38,080 nt of DNA from Bacteroidales bacterium (lineage in GTDB: Bacteria; Bacteroidota; Bacteroidia; Bacteroidales; UBA12077), in assembly GCA_003446015.1 (NCBI GenBank), contig DMBU01000138.1, forward strand, positions 1-38,080. Direction: 5' to 3'. Within the stretch, counting starts at the first letter, position 1, and each line of letters opens with the position of its first letter. The translations under genes and the position numbers were made by a program. Below, in pieces: positions 17,951 to 25,512 of the stretch. Under the pieces are notes generated by a model. It made no database searches. It was not told the DNA's origin and was given only the letters and a program-made list of their open reading frames with translations.

Positions 17951-20104
17951 ATGAGACTAACACATAAAATCAAATTACTTAGTTCCTCAAAAGGAATTGT
18001 TAAGCCCGGAGTTATATTGCTGGGCTTTGTTGCACTGGCAACACAGATAATTCTATTAAGGGAATTCCTTACTTTTTTTAATGGTAATGAATTAGTAATC
18101 GGAATAATTCTTGCCAACTGGATGCTTCTTACAGGATTGGGAGCATACCTTGGTAAATTTATTGGAACGGATCACAACAGGGAATATTTAACATTGCTGT
18201 TCTTAAGTTTACTTGCATTTATGCCTGCGATTACGGTTTTAGTGCTACATTTTGCATGGTACTCTTTTTTCCCACGAGGAATCATGGCGGGAATCTTTCA
18301 CGTATTTTCTTATTCTTTATTAATTTTAGGGCTGTTTTGTATTGTTTCCGGAATGCTGTTTACTCTTTTTGCAAAGCAGGAATCACTTAAAATAAATGAA
18401 AATAAAATAGGGAGCGTATATGCATGGGAATCTCTTGGCAGTATGATCGGAGGTTTTATTTTGAATTTTATTTTAATTTGGGTTTTTACTACTTTTCAAA
18501 GTCTTTTTCTGATTATGATTTTTGTTAGCATGATAACTGCTATCTTATTTTTTAAAACACATTATTATTTTTCTTCTGGAATACTGATTATAATTACAAC
18601 TGTAGTTTGTTTTTGGTTTTTACAAAACAACATGGATCAAAAAGTCAGAGCATTGGCTTTTCCGGGACAATTAGTTGAATATACCAGCGATTCTCCGTTC
18701 GGGATTTTTTCTATCACCCAACAACAAGGACAAACAAATTATTATGAAAATAATATTTTAATGGCTTCTTCCGGTGATATTTTTTCGAAAGAGGAGGCGG
18801 TGCATTTTGCTATGATCCAGCATGAAAATCCAAAAAATATATTGGTTCTTTCGGGAATTATTTCCGGAGTTATTGATGAAATAATTGAATATCCTGTAAA
18901 CTCAATCGATTATGTTGATATAAATCCTGAAATAATTAAGATTGCAAAGAATAATTTAAATGCAGATTCTTACGAAAGTGTTCATTTAATTGAGCAGGAT
19001 GCAATTCGATTTTTAAAAGTAAGTAACAAAAAATATGATGTGATATTAATAAACCTTCCAAAACCTTCAACAATTCAACTTAACAGATATTACACCTTAG
19101 AATTTTTTAAGTTACTTAAAAAGAATATGAATGATCAGGCTGTAATTTCATTATCAATTCCGGCAAGCGGAAATTACATGAACAAAGAAGCAAAGGAATT
19201 ACTCTCAATTATTTATAATACCTTAAAAACAGCATTTGAAAATGTATTAATTCTTCCTTCTAGTAAAGATTTTCTTGTGGCTTCAGACATGAAGTTAACT
19301 TATAAAATAGCCGAAGCAATCGAAGAACGTAATGTGCCAACGGAATATGTAAACAGCTATTATTTTGATGATGATTTGCTTCAATTTCGAAGTGAGCAAA
19401 TTATGAAACAGTTAAATCGCAATGCACCTGTTAATAAAGATTTTAGTCCGGTATTTTATCAAAGCCAGATTAAACTGTGGATGAGTCATTTTAAAATTAA
19501 ATATTGGATTCCGGCTGTGCTGATTTTACTTTTTTCAGGATTCTTTTTCTTCAAAACAGGTATTGTTAATAAAGGCGCTTTTGCTGCGGGTTTTGCCGGA
19601 ACAAGTATTGAAATTGTATTGATTTTAGTTTTTCAGGTGCTTTTTGGATACGTATATGCTGTGGCAGGAGTATTTATTATGGTTTTTATGGGTGGATTAG
19701 CTTATGGTTCTTTTTATGTACCTAACTATTTTAAAGAAACTAATCGGGAAACATTCAAAATTCTTCAAATTGCAATTGTTGTTTTCTCTTTTTTATTACC
19801 ACTTATATTTATGCTCTTTAAAAAGATACAGGTACCGGATTTAGTTTTGTTTGTTATATTCACAATCTTGGTTTTAGTTATTTCAGTCTTAACGGGTGCA
19901 ATCTTTTCTGTTGCATGTAAGATTTCCGAAAAGGATTATGGAACAATAGCATCAAATGTATACGGACTTGATTTGATTGGAGCAGCAACAGGAGCCTTGT
20001 TATTTTCTATATATTTAATTCCTTTATTAGGGTTTGCATGGTCAATCGTTATTGTTGGGGTTTTGAATTTGATTGTAACAACTGTGCTGCGAGTTAAAAT
20101 CTAA
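17951..20104 (+). CDS. Multi-pass membrane protein with degenerate spermidine-synthase-like domain
   Basis: This 717 aa protein has about seven N-terminal membrane helices (20-226), a soluble Rossmann-like domain (about 240-500) and about six C-terminal helices (518-715). The soluble part aligns by motif with aminopropyltransferases (SpeE): EEAVHFAMIQHENP resembles YHExxxHxP, and VDINPEIIKIAK supplies the acidic cofactor residue. The glycine motif GGGDGG is replaced by SGIISG (301-306), and the catalytic DSSDP-like motif by INLPKP (367-372), so normal polyamine synthesis is doubtful. Fused membrane/SpeE-like proteins are known as a family without firm function. It follows the 3-TM gene by 29 nt and ends 10 nt from a convergent gene. 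Confidence 0.8.
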   Translation: MRLTHKIKLLSSSKGIVKPGVILLGFVALATQIILLREFLTFFNGNELVIGIILANWMLLTGLGAYLGKFIGTDHNREYLTLLFLSLLAFMPAITVLVLHFAWYSFFPRGIMAGIFHVFSYSLLILGLFCIVSGMLFTLFAKQESLKINENKIGSVYAWESLGSMIGGFILNFILIWVFTTFQSLFLIMIFVSMITAILFFKTHYYFSSGILIIITTVVCFWFLQNNMDQKVRALAFPGQLVEYTSDSPFGIFSITQQQGQTNYYENNILMASSGDIFSKEEAVHFAMIQHENPKNILVLSGIISGVIDEIIEYPVNSIDYVDINPEIIKIAKNNLNADSYESVHLIEQDAIRFLKVSNKKYDVILINLPKPSTIQLNRYYTLEFFKLLKKNMNDQAVISLSIPASGNYMNKEAKELLSIIYNTLKTAFENVLILPSSKDFLVASDMKLTYKIAEAIEERNVPTEYVNSYYFDDDLLQFRSEQIMKQLNRNAPVNKDFSPVFYQSQIKLWMSHFKIKYWIPAVLILLFSGFFFFKTGIVNKGAFAAGFAGTSIEIVLILVFQVLFGYVYAVAGVFIMVFMGGLAYGSFYVPNYFKETNRETFKILQIAIVVFSFLLPLIFMLFKKIQVPDLVLFVIFTILVLVISVLTGAIFSVACKISEKDYGTIASNVYGLDLIGAATGALLFSIYLIPLLGFAWSIVIVGVLNLIVTTVLRVKI

Positions 20105-20114
20105 TAATTAAAAT

Positions 20115-20693
20115 TTACTGGATTAGGATTTTCTTATATTTAATATTTAAAACACTGTCAACATATTCTGAACTTCTTTTAAATGATTCACTAGAATTTT
20201 TCATATCTTTTATTAATGCAAGTAATCTATATTTGTCTGATTTACTTTTGCTATCAATAGAATTGTATACCATATCTGAAATTGTATTCTTATACATATT
20301 CAGGTGTTCAATATTTTCGCTTAAGTAGGTAAATGAAGATAAAAGTTCATAATCGATTCTTGTAACAAGTTGAGAATTCTCTAAGATTTTCCATCCTGAT
20401 TGAATTAATGATTTTGTTTTTAAACCATTATTTTTCTTAATTAAATCAAGAATGCTTAAGTTGCTGTTGTTAAGATAATAACCTATTGTGTCAGTCTGAT
20501 TTTCGAGATGTTTAATTTGCACATTAATATTTTCCATGTTTGACTTATTGTCATTATAGATACTAACAATTGATTTCTTTACAAATTCATTTTCTTTACG
20601 TTGCTCCTTCCAGTTACTTAAAACTAAAGCAATTAAAACACCTAAAAATGCAGGAATAAAATCTAAAATTATCTTTTTATAATGTTGTTTCAT
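20115..20693 (-). CDS. Membrane-anchored protein of unknown function (DUF6090-like)
   Basis: The protein has one N-terminal membrane helix followed by SNWKEQRKENEF, which resembles the anchor of Bacteroidota DUF6090-type proteins. The remaining 150 residues are helical, probably a coiled-coil or bundle outside the membrane. An ATG at 20717 would give 200 aa, but it sits one base after a TAnnTTTG promoter box. I therefore prefer the ATG at 20693 (192 aa, MKQHYKK). The gene lies on the opposite strand inside the AmmeMemoRadiSam locus, convergent with the SpeE-like gene and divergent from the radical SAM gene. It is probably unrelated in function. Confidence 0.65.
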   Translation of the reverse strand: MKQHYKKIILDFIPAFLGVLIALVLSNWKEQRKENEFVKKSIVSIYNDNKSNMENINVQIKHLENQTDTIGYYLNNSNLSILDLIKKNNGLKTKSLIQSGWKILENSQLVTRIDYELLSSFTYLSENIEHLNMYKNTISDMVYNSIDSKSKSDKYRLLALIKDMKNSSESFKRSSEYVDSVLNIKYKKILIQ

Positions 20694-20718
20694 TTTTAAC
20701 TTATTTAAGTGAAGCATG

Positions 20719-20726
20719 CAAAAGTA
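20719..20726 (-). promoter_or_regulatory. -7 box for the DUF6090-like gene
   Basis: TACTTTTG on the minus strand is an exact TAnnTTTG match. It abuts the upstream ATG at 20717, which favours the downstream ATG at 20693 with a leader of about 20 nt. Confidence 0.45.
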
Positions 20727-20828
20727 AAAAAATATTGTTTCTATCAGATTCTTTTTATTTTTTTCACAAAGGAGATAAATTAAAGTCTATATTCTTGATA
20801 CTGGAATCTAAAAATCTTAAATTGTAAG

Positions 20829-20858
20829 TTTGAGAATAACTTGACCGATTTAGATTTG
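20829..20858 (+). promoter_or_regulatory. Promoter of the radical SAM gene
   Basis: TTTG (20829-20832), 18 nt, then TAGATTTG (20851-20858) match both halves of the Bacteroidota consensus TTTG...TAnnTTTG. The -7 box ends 7 nt before the ATG at 20866, so the transcript should have a leader of only a few bases. It gives this gene its own promoter, separate from the MEMO operon. Confidence 0.6.
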
Positions 20859-20865
20859 CATAATT

Positions 20866-22005
20866 ATGGATCATAAAATCAATAAAAGAGATTTTATTAA
20901 ATATGGATTTTTAGGCTCTTGTGCTTTTGCTCTTGGAATTGGAAAAGCACAGGCATTTTCTATAATATTATCCGAAAACAAAGAGGAATTATGGAAATGG
21001 AGCAAATTATCAAAATACTACATTGATACTCCAAAAGGAATAAAATGCCTGATTTGTCCAAATGAGTGTGTTATCAAAGAAGGTGAAGCAGGAGATTGTA
21101 AATCGAGAATTAATCATCAAAGTAAAATTTATTCCATCGGATATGGGAATCCCTGTTCAATCAATGTTGATCCAATTGAAAAAAAACCTTTATATCATTT
21201 TTTACCTGAAAGTAAAGCTTTTTCGCTCGCAGTTGCAGGATGTAATCTGGCTTGTTTGAATTGTCAAAACTGGCAAATTTCGCAAGTTGGCCCAAAAGAA
21301 ACCCGCAATTTTGATTTAATGCCCCCCGAAGTATATAAACAAGCTGAGTATTATAAATGCCAGTCTATTGCTTATACTTATTCTGAGCCTATAGCGTTCT
21401 ACGAGTATTTTTTAGATTCATCGAAAATTGCACATGAACATGGAATGAAGAATGTAATGGTTTCTGCCGGATATATTAACGAAAAACCTCTACGCGAAGT
21501 AGCTAAATATATTGATGCAGCAAATATCGACCTTAAGAGTTTTGACGATGAGTTATATGCCCGATTAAATGCAGGTAAATTACAACCTGTTTTAGATACA
21601 CTTAAAATATTAAAAGATGAAGGTGTTTGGCTAGAAATCACAAACCTCATTGTTCCTGAATGGACTGATGATATGGGAATGATTAAGCAAATGTGTAAGT
21701 GGCTTTACAAAAATGGCTTTGATGAAACACCCTTGCATTTTAGCAGGTTCTCGCCACTTTACAAATTAACTCATTTATCACCAACACCTGTAAATGTTTT
21801 AAATAATACCAGAACTATTGCACAGGATGCCGGATTAAAATATGTTTATATTGGAAATGTTCCCGGGTCGAATTCCCAAAATACGATATGTCCAAAATGT
21901 AAGGAAACTGTTATCGAGCGTAAAGGATTTAGTATTTTGCAAAACAACATCGTAAATGGAAAATGTAAAAGTTGCAATACCCCTATAGCAGGGATTTGGA
22001 ATTAG
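20866..22005 (+). CDS. AmmeMemoRadiSam-system radical SAM enzyme with Tat-like signal
   Basis: This 379 aa radical SAM protein has the cluster motif CNLACLNC (Cys126, Cys130, Cys133). Upstream lies a cysteine set (Cys61, Cys64, Cys68, Cys78) typical of this family. A C-terminal zinc-ribbon-like module has Cys342, Cys345, Cys367 and Cys370. The N-terminus shows KINKRDFIKYG, a hydrophobic stretch and AQA at 28-30. This resembles a twin-arginine signal peptide with Lys-Arg in place of Arg-Arg and a signal peptidase site, so a folded, cluster-loaded enzyme may be exported. The substrate is unknown. It shares the locus with the MEMO-AMMECR1 fusion and overlaps the convergent VanZ gene by 23 nt. 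Confidence 0.88.
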   Translation: MDHKINKRDFIKYGFLGSCAFALGIGKAQAFSIILSENKEELWKWSKLSKYYIDTPKGIKCLICPNECVIKEGEAGDCKSRINHQSKIYSIGYGNPCSINVDPIEKKPLYHFLPESKAFSLAVAGCNLACLNCQNWQISQVGPKETRNFDLMPPEVYKQAEYYKCQSIAYTYSEPIAFYEYFLDSSKIAHEHGMKNVMVSAGYINEKPLREVAKYIDAANIDLKSFDDELYARLNAGKLQPVLDTLKILKDEGVWLEITNLIVPEWTDDMGMIKQMCKWLYKNGFDETPLHFSRFSPLYKLTHLSPTPVNVLNNTRTIAQDAGLKYVYIGNVPGSNSQNTICPKCKETVIERKGFSILQNNIVNGKCKSCNTPIAGIWN

Positions 22006-22393
22006 GTTTATACTTTAAAACCAATATTGGTCCAATTATACCCAGAATAACTCCGGCAGCATTTGAATAAAAATCTATTGGGTTAAAAGTTCGGCCCGGA
22101 ATATAAGCTTGGGCATACTCACTTAATCCTGAAAATATTAATGCTGTTGCTAAAAATAAAATCAAATGTTTTGTATTAATATTTAAGTAATTATCGGCTT
22201 TCCAGAAAAAATAGAGAATTGCTAAACTTAAATAAACCAAAAAGTGAATAATATAATCTAACCGAAAGCTTTTTTCTTTTACATCAATTTTTAATTGAGG
22301 GCTATTGGGAGTTAAGGTAAAATAAATAATAAGTGCTACCCAAAACCAGAATAGTATAGCAAATAATTTTTTGTTTTTAAGCAGAAACTCCAT
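21983..22393 (-). CDS. VanZ-like family membrane protein
   Basis: This 136 aa protein has four membrane helices and the VanZ-like signature: an RTFNPIDFYSNAAGVILG-type segment near residues 100-117 with conserved Asp and Asn before the last helix. VanZ of enterococci gives low-level teicoplanin resistance; the role of small VanZ-like proteins in Bacteroidota is not known. It follows copA by 107 nt on the same strand, but no link in function is evident. Its 3' end overlaps the radical SAM gene tail to tail. Confidence 0.8.
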   Translation of the reverse strand: MEFLLKNKKLFAILFWFWVALIIYFTLTPNSPQLKIDVKEKSFRLDYIIHFLVYLSLAILYFFWKADNYLNINTKHLILFLATALIFSGLSEYAQAYIPGRTFNPIDFYSNAAGVILGIIGPILVLKYKPNSKSLL

Positions 22394-22500
22394 TATTCAT
22401 TAGATGTATCAAGGATCATGTCCTTTTGGTTAAAATTTTTTGAAGGAGGAAAGATAAGAATAGTTTTAATAACTTAATGTTAATATTTTAGATCTAATAT

Positions 22501-24717
22501 CTAAATCGATTTTGATTTAAGTCGAAGACTATTTAAGACTACCGAAACAGAACTAAACGCCATTGCTCCACCTGCAATCATTGGGCTTAACATAAATCCA
22601 TTTACAGGGTATAGAATTCCAGCTGCAATAGGAATAGCAATAATATTATAAATAAATGCCCAAAAAAGGTTTTGTTTAATGGTTTTTAAGGTTGCATTGG
22701 ATAATTGTAATGATGAAGCAATTTTTTCCAGGTCGCCTTTTACCAGGGTAATATCTGCACTTTCAATGGCAATGTCAGTTCCATGCCCCATGGCGATTCC
22801 TAAATCAGCCTGTGAAAGTGCAGGAGAATCATTAATACCATCACCAACCATGGCTACTTTAAATCCTTTTTGTTGTAGGTCTGTAACATAGTCCAGTTTA
22901 TCCTTAGGCAAAACCTCAGCTTTAAAGTTTTTAATGCCGGCTTTTTCGGCAATCTCCCTTGCTGTTCTGTAATTATCTCCGGTTAGCATATGAACCTCAA
23001 GTTTCATGCTATGTAATTTCTGAATAGCTCGCAGGGAACTTTCCTTAATTTGATCCGAAATACTTATTATTGCAACTAAATCTTTATTTTTTGCTATAAA
23101 AACCTGTGTTTGGGCATCATCTCCAAACTGATTAAAGTATTGATGTTCTTCCTCTATTCCCAGATTATTCTCTTTCATTAACTGGTAATTACCAATTAAG
23201 TATTTGTTTTCATAAATTGTTGCTGAAACACCTAATCCTGTTTGGCTATTAAATTTAACTACATTTAAACTTGTATTCGATAAATGATTTAAATAACGAA
23301 CAATTGAACCTGCAAGTGGATGTTCTGATTTTCTTTCAATAGCTAATACATCTTCAAGTATTTGATCTCTTTTTATGTCACTTTTTAACCAAACGATTTC
23401 GTTAACCTCAGGTTCTCCTTTTGTAATTGTTCCTGTTTTGTCAACAACAATAATGTCAATCTGTTTTGCTGTTTCCAGTGTTTCTGCATTTTTTATTAAA
23501 ATGCCATTTTCAGCTCCTTTACCAATTCCCACCATTAAAGCTGTGGGAGTTGCTAAGCCAAGGGCACACGGACATGCAATAATTAATACGGTAACAAGTG
23601 TTACAAATGAGTATGTTAAGGCTGGTTCTGGTCCCCAAAAAAACCAAACAGCAGCACTAAGAATGGCAATACCAATTACAACAGGTACAAAAATGGAAGC
23701 GATTTTATCGGCAAGTTTCTGAACAGGAGCTTTACTTCCCTGAGCATTTTTAACCATTTCTATGATTTGAGAAAGCATGGTGTCCTTACCTGTTTTTTCG
23801 GCAATCATTTTAAAACTACCAGTGCTATTTATGGTAGCACCAATAACCAGATCATTTTCATTTTTTTCAACTGGAAGAGATTCTCCGGTAATCATGCTTT
23901 CGTCAATAAAAGATGATCCTTCTATAACTTTACCATCAACAGGAATTTGTTCTCCCGGACGAATAATAATGATATCTCCCGGAATAACATCATCGATAGA
24001 GATTTCAATTTCTTGTTTATTTCTTATTACCCGTGCTGTTTTAGCTTTTAAACCCATTAGTTTTTTAATGGAATCAGAAGTTTTTGATTTGGCTTTTTCT
24101 TCAAGATATCGGCCTAATAAAATTAGAGCGATTATCGTAACAGCGGCTTCGAAATAAACATGAGGTTGTATTCCTTGCGAAATCAGAAATTCAGGAAAAA
24201 GGGTATTGAAAGTGCTAAATAAAAAAGCTGTTCCGGTGCTAAGAGCAACAAGCGTATCCATATTGGTTGACTTGTTTTTTGCTTGTTTGTATGCGATAAT
24301 AAAAAAATCACGACCAAACCAACCTAATACAGGAATTGTTAAAACAAGCATGATCCAATTAACCATAGGCTTGTGATGAAAAAACATAGCCAGAATAAAT
24401 ATTGGGAATGCCATTAAGATCGAATACAGTGCTTTTTCTTTTGCCTTCTTTAATTTTATCTTTTCCTTTGCCTCTATTTCATCAGAATTAATCTCAGAAC
24501 TATCAATATTAAGCTTATAGCCAATACTCTCTATTGATTTTTCAAAATCTTTTGAAGAAACCTTGTTCTCGTCATATTCGACAAGAACACTCGCAGAGGC
24601 AAAATTTACATTGGCAGATTTTACTCCATCGAGAGAAGAAAGCATAGACTCTACACTTTGTGCACAAACAGCACAACTCATCCCATCAACATCATATGTT
24701 TCTTTTTTAAAACTCAT
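22501..24717 (-). CDS. copA: Copper-translocating P1B-type ATPase
   Basis: This ATPase exports Cu(I) (possibly Ag(I)) across the inner membrane. The 738 aa protein has one N-terminal HMA domain with GMSCAVC (Cys15, Cys18) and eight expected membrane helices. The motifs are actuator TGES (277-280), membrane metal site CPC (382-384), phosphorylation site DKTGT (426-430), a SEHPLAG motif and the hinge GDGINDSPAL. CPC together with the helix-7/8 region (YNIIAIPIAAG, MAFSSVSVVLNS) indicates the copper subgroup. It is last in a run CDF-like, DUF302, HMA chaperone, copA, all on one strand with gaps of 3-33 nt between the last three. Confidence 0.93.
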   Translation of the reverse strand: MSFKKETYDVDGMSCAVCAQSVESMLSSLDGVKSANVNFASASVLVEYDENKVSSKDFEKSIESIGYKLNIDSSEINSDEIEAKEKIKLKKAKEKALYSILMAFPIFILAMFFHHKPMVNWIMLVLTIPVLGWFGRDFFIIAYKQAKNKSTNMDTLVALSTGTAFLFSTFNTLFPEFLISQGIQPHVYFEAAVTIIALILLGRYLEEKAKSKTSDSIKKLMGLKAKTARVIRNKQEIEISIDDVIPGDIIIIRPGEQIPVDGKVIEGSSFIDESMITGESLPVEKNENDLVIGATINSTGSFKMIAEKTGKDTMLSQIIEMVKNAQGSKAPVQKLADKIASIFVPVVIGIAILSAAVWFFWGPEPALTYSFVTLVTVLIIACPCALGLATPTALMVGIGKGAENGILIKNAETLETAKQIDIIVVDKTGTITKGEPEVNEIVWLKSDIKRDQILEDVLAIERKSEHPLAGSIVRYLNHLSNTSLNVVKFNSQTGLGVSATIYENKYLIGNYQLMKENNLGIEEEHQYFNQFGDDAQTQVFIAKNKDLVAIISISDQIKESSLRAIQKLHSMKLEVHMLTGDNYRTAREIAEKAGIKNFKAEVLPKDKLDYVTDLQQKGFKVAMVGDGINDSPALSQADLGIAMGHGTDIAIESADITLVKGDLEKIASSLQLSNATLKTIKQNLFWAFIYNIIAIPIAAGILYPVNGFMLSPMIAGGAMAFSSVSVVLNSLRLKSKSI

Positions 24718-24749
24718 TAAGTAAAATCTTAGCTATATTAATTACAAAA

Positions 24750-24980
24750 TTAATCTTTTAATTCATCAATTGTATAACCTTCTTTCTTTACAGCACTTTG
24801 AACTACTCTTAATATTTCTTCTTCGTCTGATGGATTTTCAAAATCAACTTCCAATGTTCTGTCCTGAACATCTAGAAAAACTCTCCACGATTTTATTTTT
24901 TTTATTGCTTCAATACCGGGTTTAATAGCATTTACGCAGCCATTACATTTAAGGCTGGTTTTAAATCTTAATGTTTGCAT
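24750..24980 (-). CDS. Single-domain HMA metal chaperone (CopZ-like)
   Basis: This 76 aa protein is one ferredoxin-like HMA domain with metal motif KCNGC (Cys12, Cys15). The Asn-Gly between the cysteines differs from the usual GMTCxxC. It lies 32 nt before copA and 3 nt after the DUF302 gene, so a role handing Cu(I) to the ATPase is likely. Confidence 0.82.
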   Translation of the reverse strand: MQTLRFKTSLKCNGCVNAIKPGIEAIKKIKSWRVFLDVQDRTLEVDFENPSDEEEILRVVQSAVKKEGYTIDELKD

Positions 24981-24983
24981 ATT

Positions 24984-25370
24984 TTATAACGAATTAATTA
25001 CTCTTTCAAGTTTGACTTTAATTTCTTGTGCAGTACTTGCCAAATCAGGGTTTTGAACAGCCATCATAGATGCTTGCGGATCGACTGCCGAAACATCAAT
25101 TTTACCATTGTCTAATTCCTGAACTACGATATTGCATGGAAGCATTAAACCAATATAGGGTTCGTGTAATAGAGCTTGGTGAGCATTTGGAGGATTACAG
25201 GCGCCAAGGATTTTATATTTTCGGAAATCAACATCAATTTTCTTTTTTAAAGTCTCTTTAACATCAATTTCTGTCAATACACCAAATCCTTCTGACTTTA
25301 ATTGTTCAGTTACTTTTTGAACTGCAGTTTCAAAATCGGTTGAAATTGTTTTGTTAATGTAGTATGACAT
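24984..25370 (-). CDS. DUF302 domain protein
   Basis: This 128 aa DUF302 protein shows the family core FRKYKILGACNPPNAHQAL (about 54-72) and the following LLPCNIVVQEL, each with one cysteine. No signal peptide is seen. DUF302 proteins often accompany metal or sulfur genes, and their molecular role is unknown. It comes directly before the HMA chaperone and copA, and a structured 142-nt gap precedes it. The two conserved cysteines could bind metal, which is inference. Confidence 0.82.
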   Translation of the reverse strand: MSYYINKTISTDFETAVQKVTEQLKSEGFGVLTEIDVKETLKKKIDVDFRKYKILGACNPPNAHQALLHEPYIGLMLPCNIVVQELDNGKIDVSAVDPQASMMAVQNPDLASTAQEIKVKLERVINSL

Positions 25371-25389
25371 GACTTTAATTTTTTAAGTA

Positions 25390-25468
25390 AAATCGGCCCC
25401 AGAAGCGTCAAAGAAAATGATTATGAGAAAAATTACCTTGTTATTAACCCTGCTTCCGGAACCGATTT
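25390..25468. repeat. Imperfect inverted repeat upstream of the DUF302-copA genes
   Basis: Arms of 18 nt at 25390-25407 and 25451-25468 match at 14 positions as an inverted repeat: AAATCGG is perfect at the outer end and GAAGC at the inner end. The loop is 43 nt. It lies between the CDF-like gene and the DUF302 gene, in the leader of the latter. It could be a structured RNA leader, a weak terminator of the upstream gene or a regulator site. Confidence 0.4.
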
Positions 25469-25512
25469 GTATTTAGTAAACAACTATGAAGTAAAATTGT
25501 TTACCATATCTT

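Noticed and set aside
16141..22005. Operon continuity from MEMO-AMMECR1 through the radical SAM gene
   Set aside because: An opposite-strand gene with its own promoter box intervenes and the radical SAM gene has a good promoter, so one transcript is unlikely.
23375..24157. Plus-strand frames of 115 and 126 codons inside copA
   Set aside because: They are antisense to an intact P-type ATPase with all catalytic motifs and have no recognisable domains.
25417..25476. Possible 19-codon leader peptide on the plus strand (starts MIMRKITLLL)
   Set aside because: It runs opposite to the genes on both sides, overlaps the inverted-repeat loop and one arm, and is too short to support without conservation.
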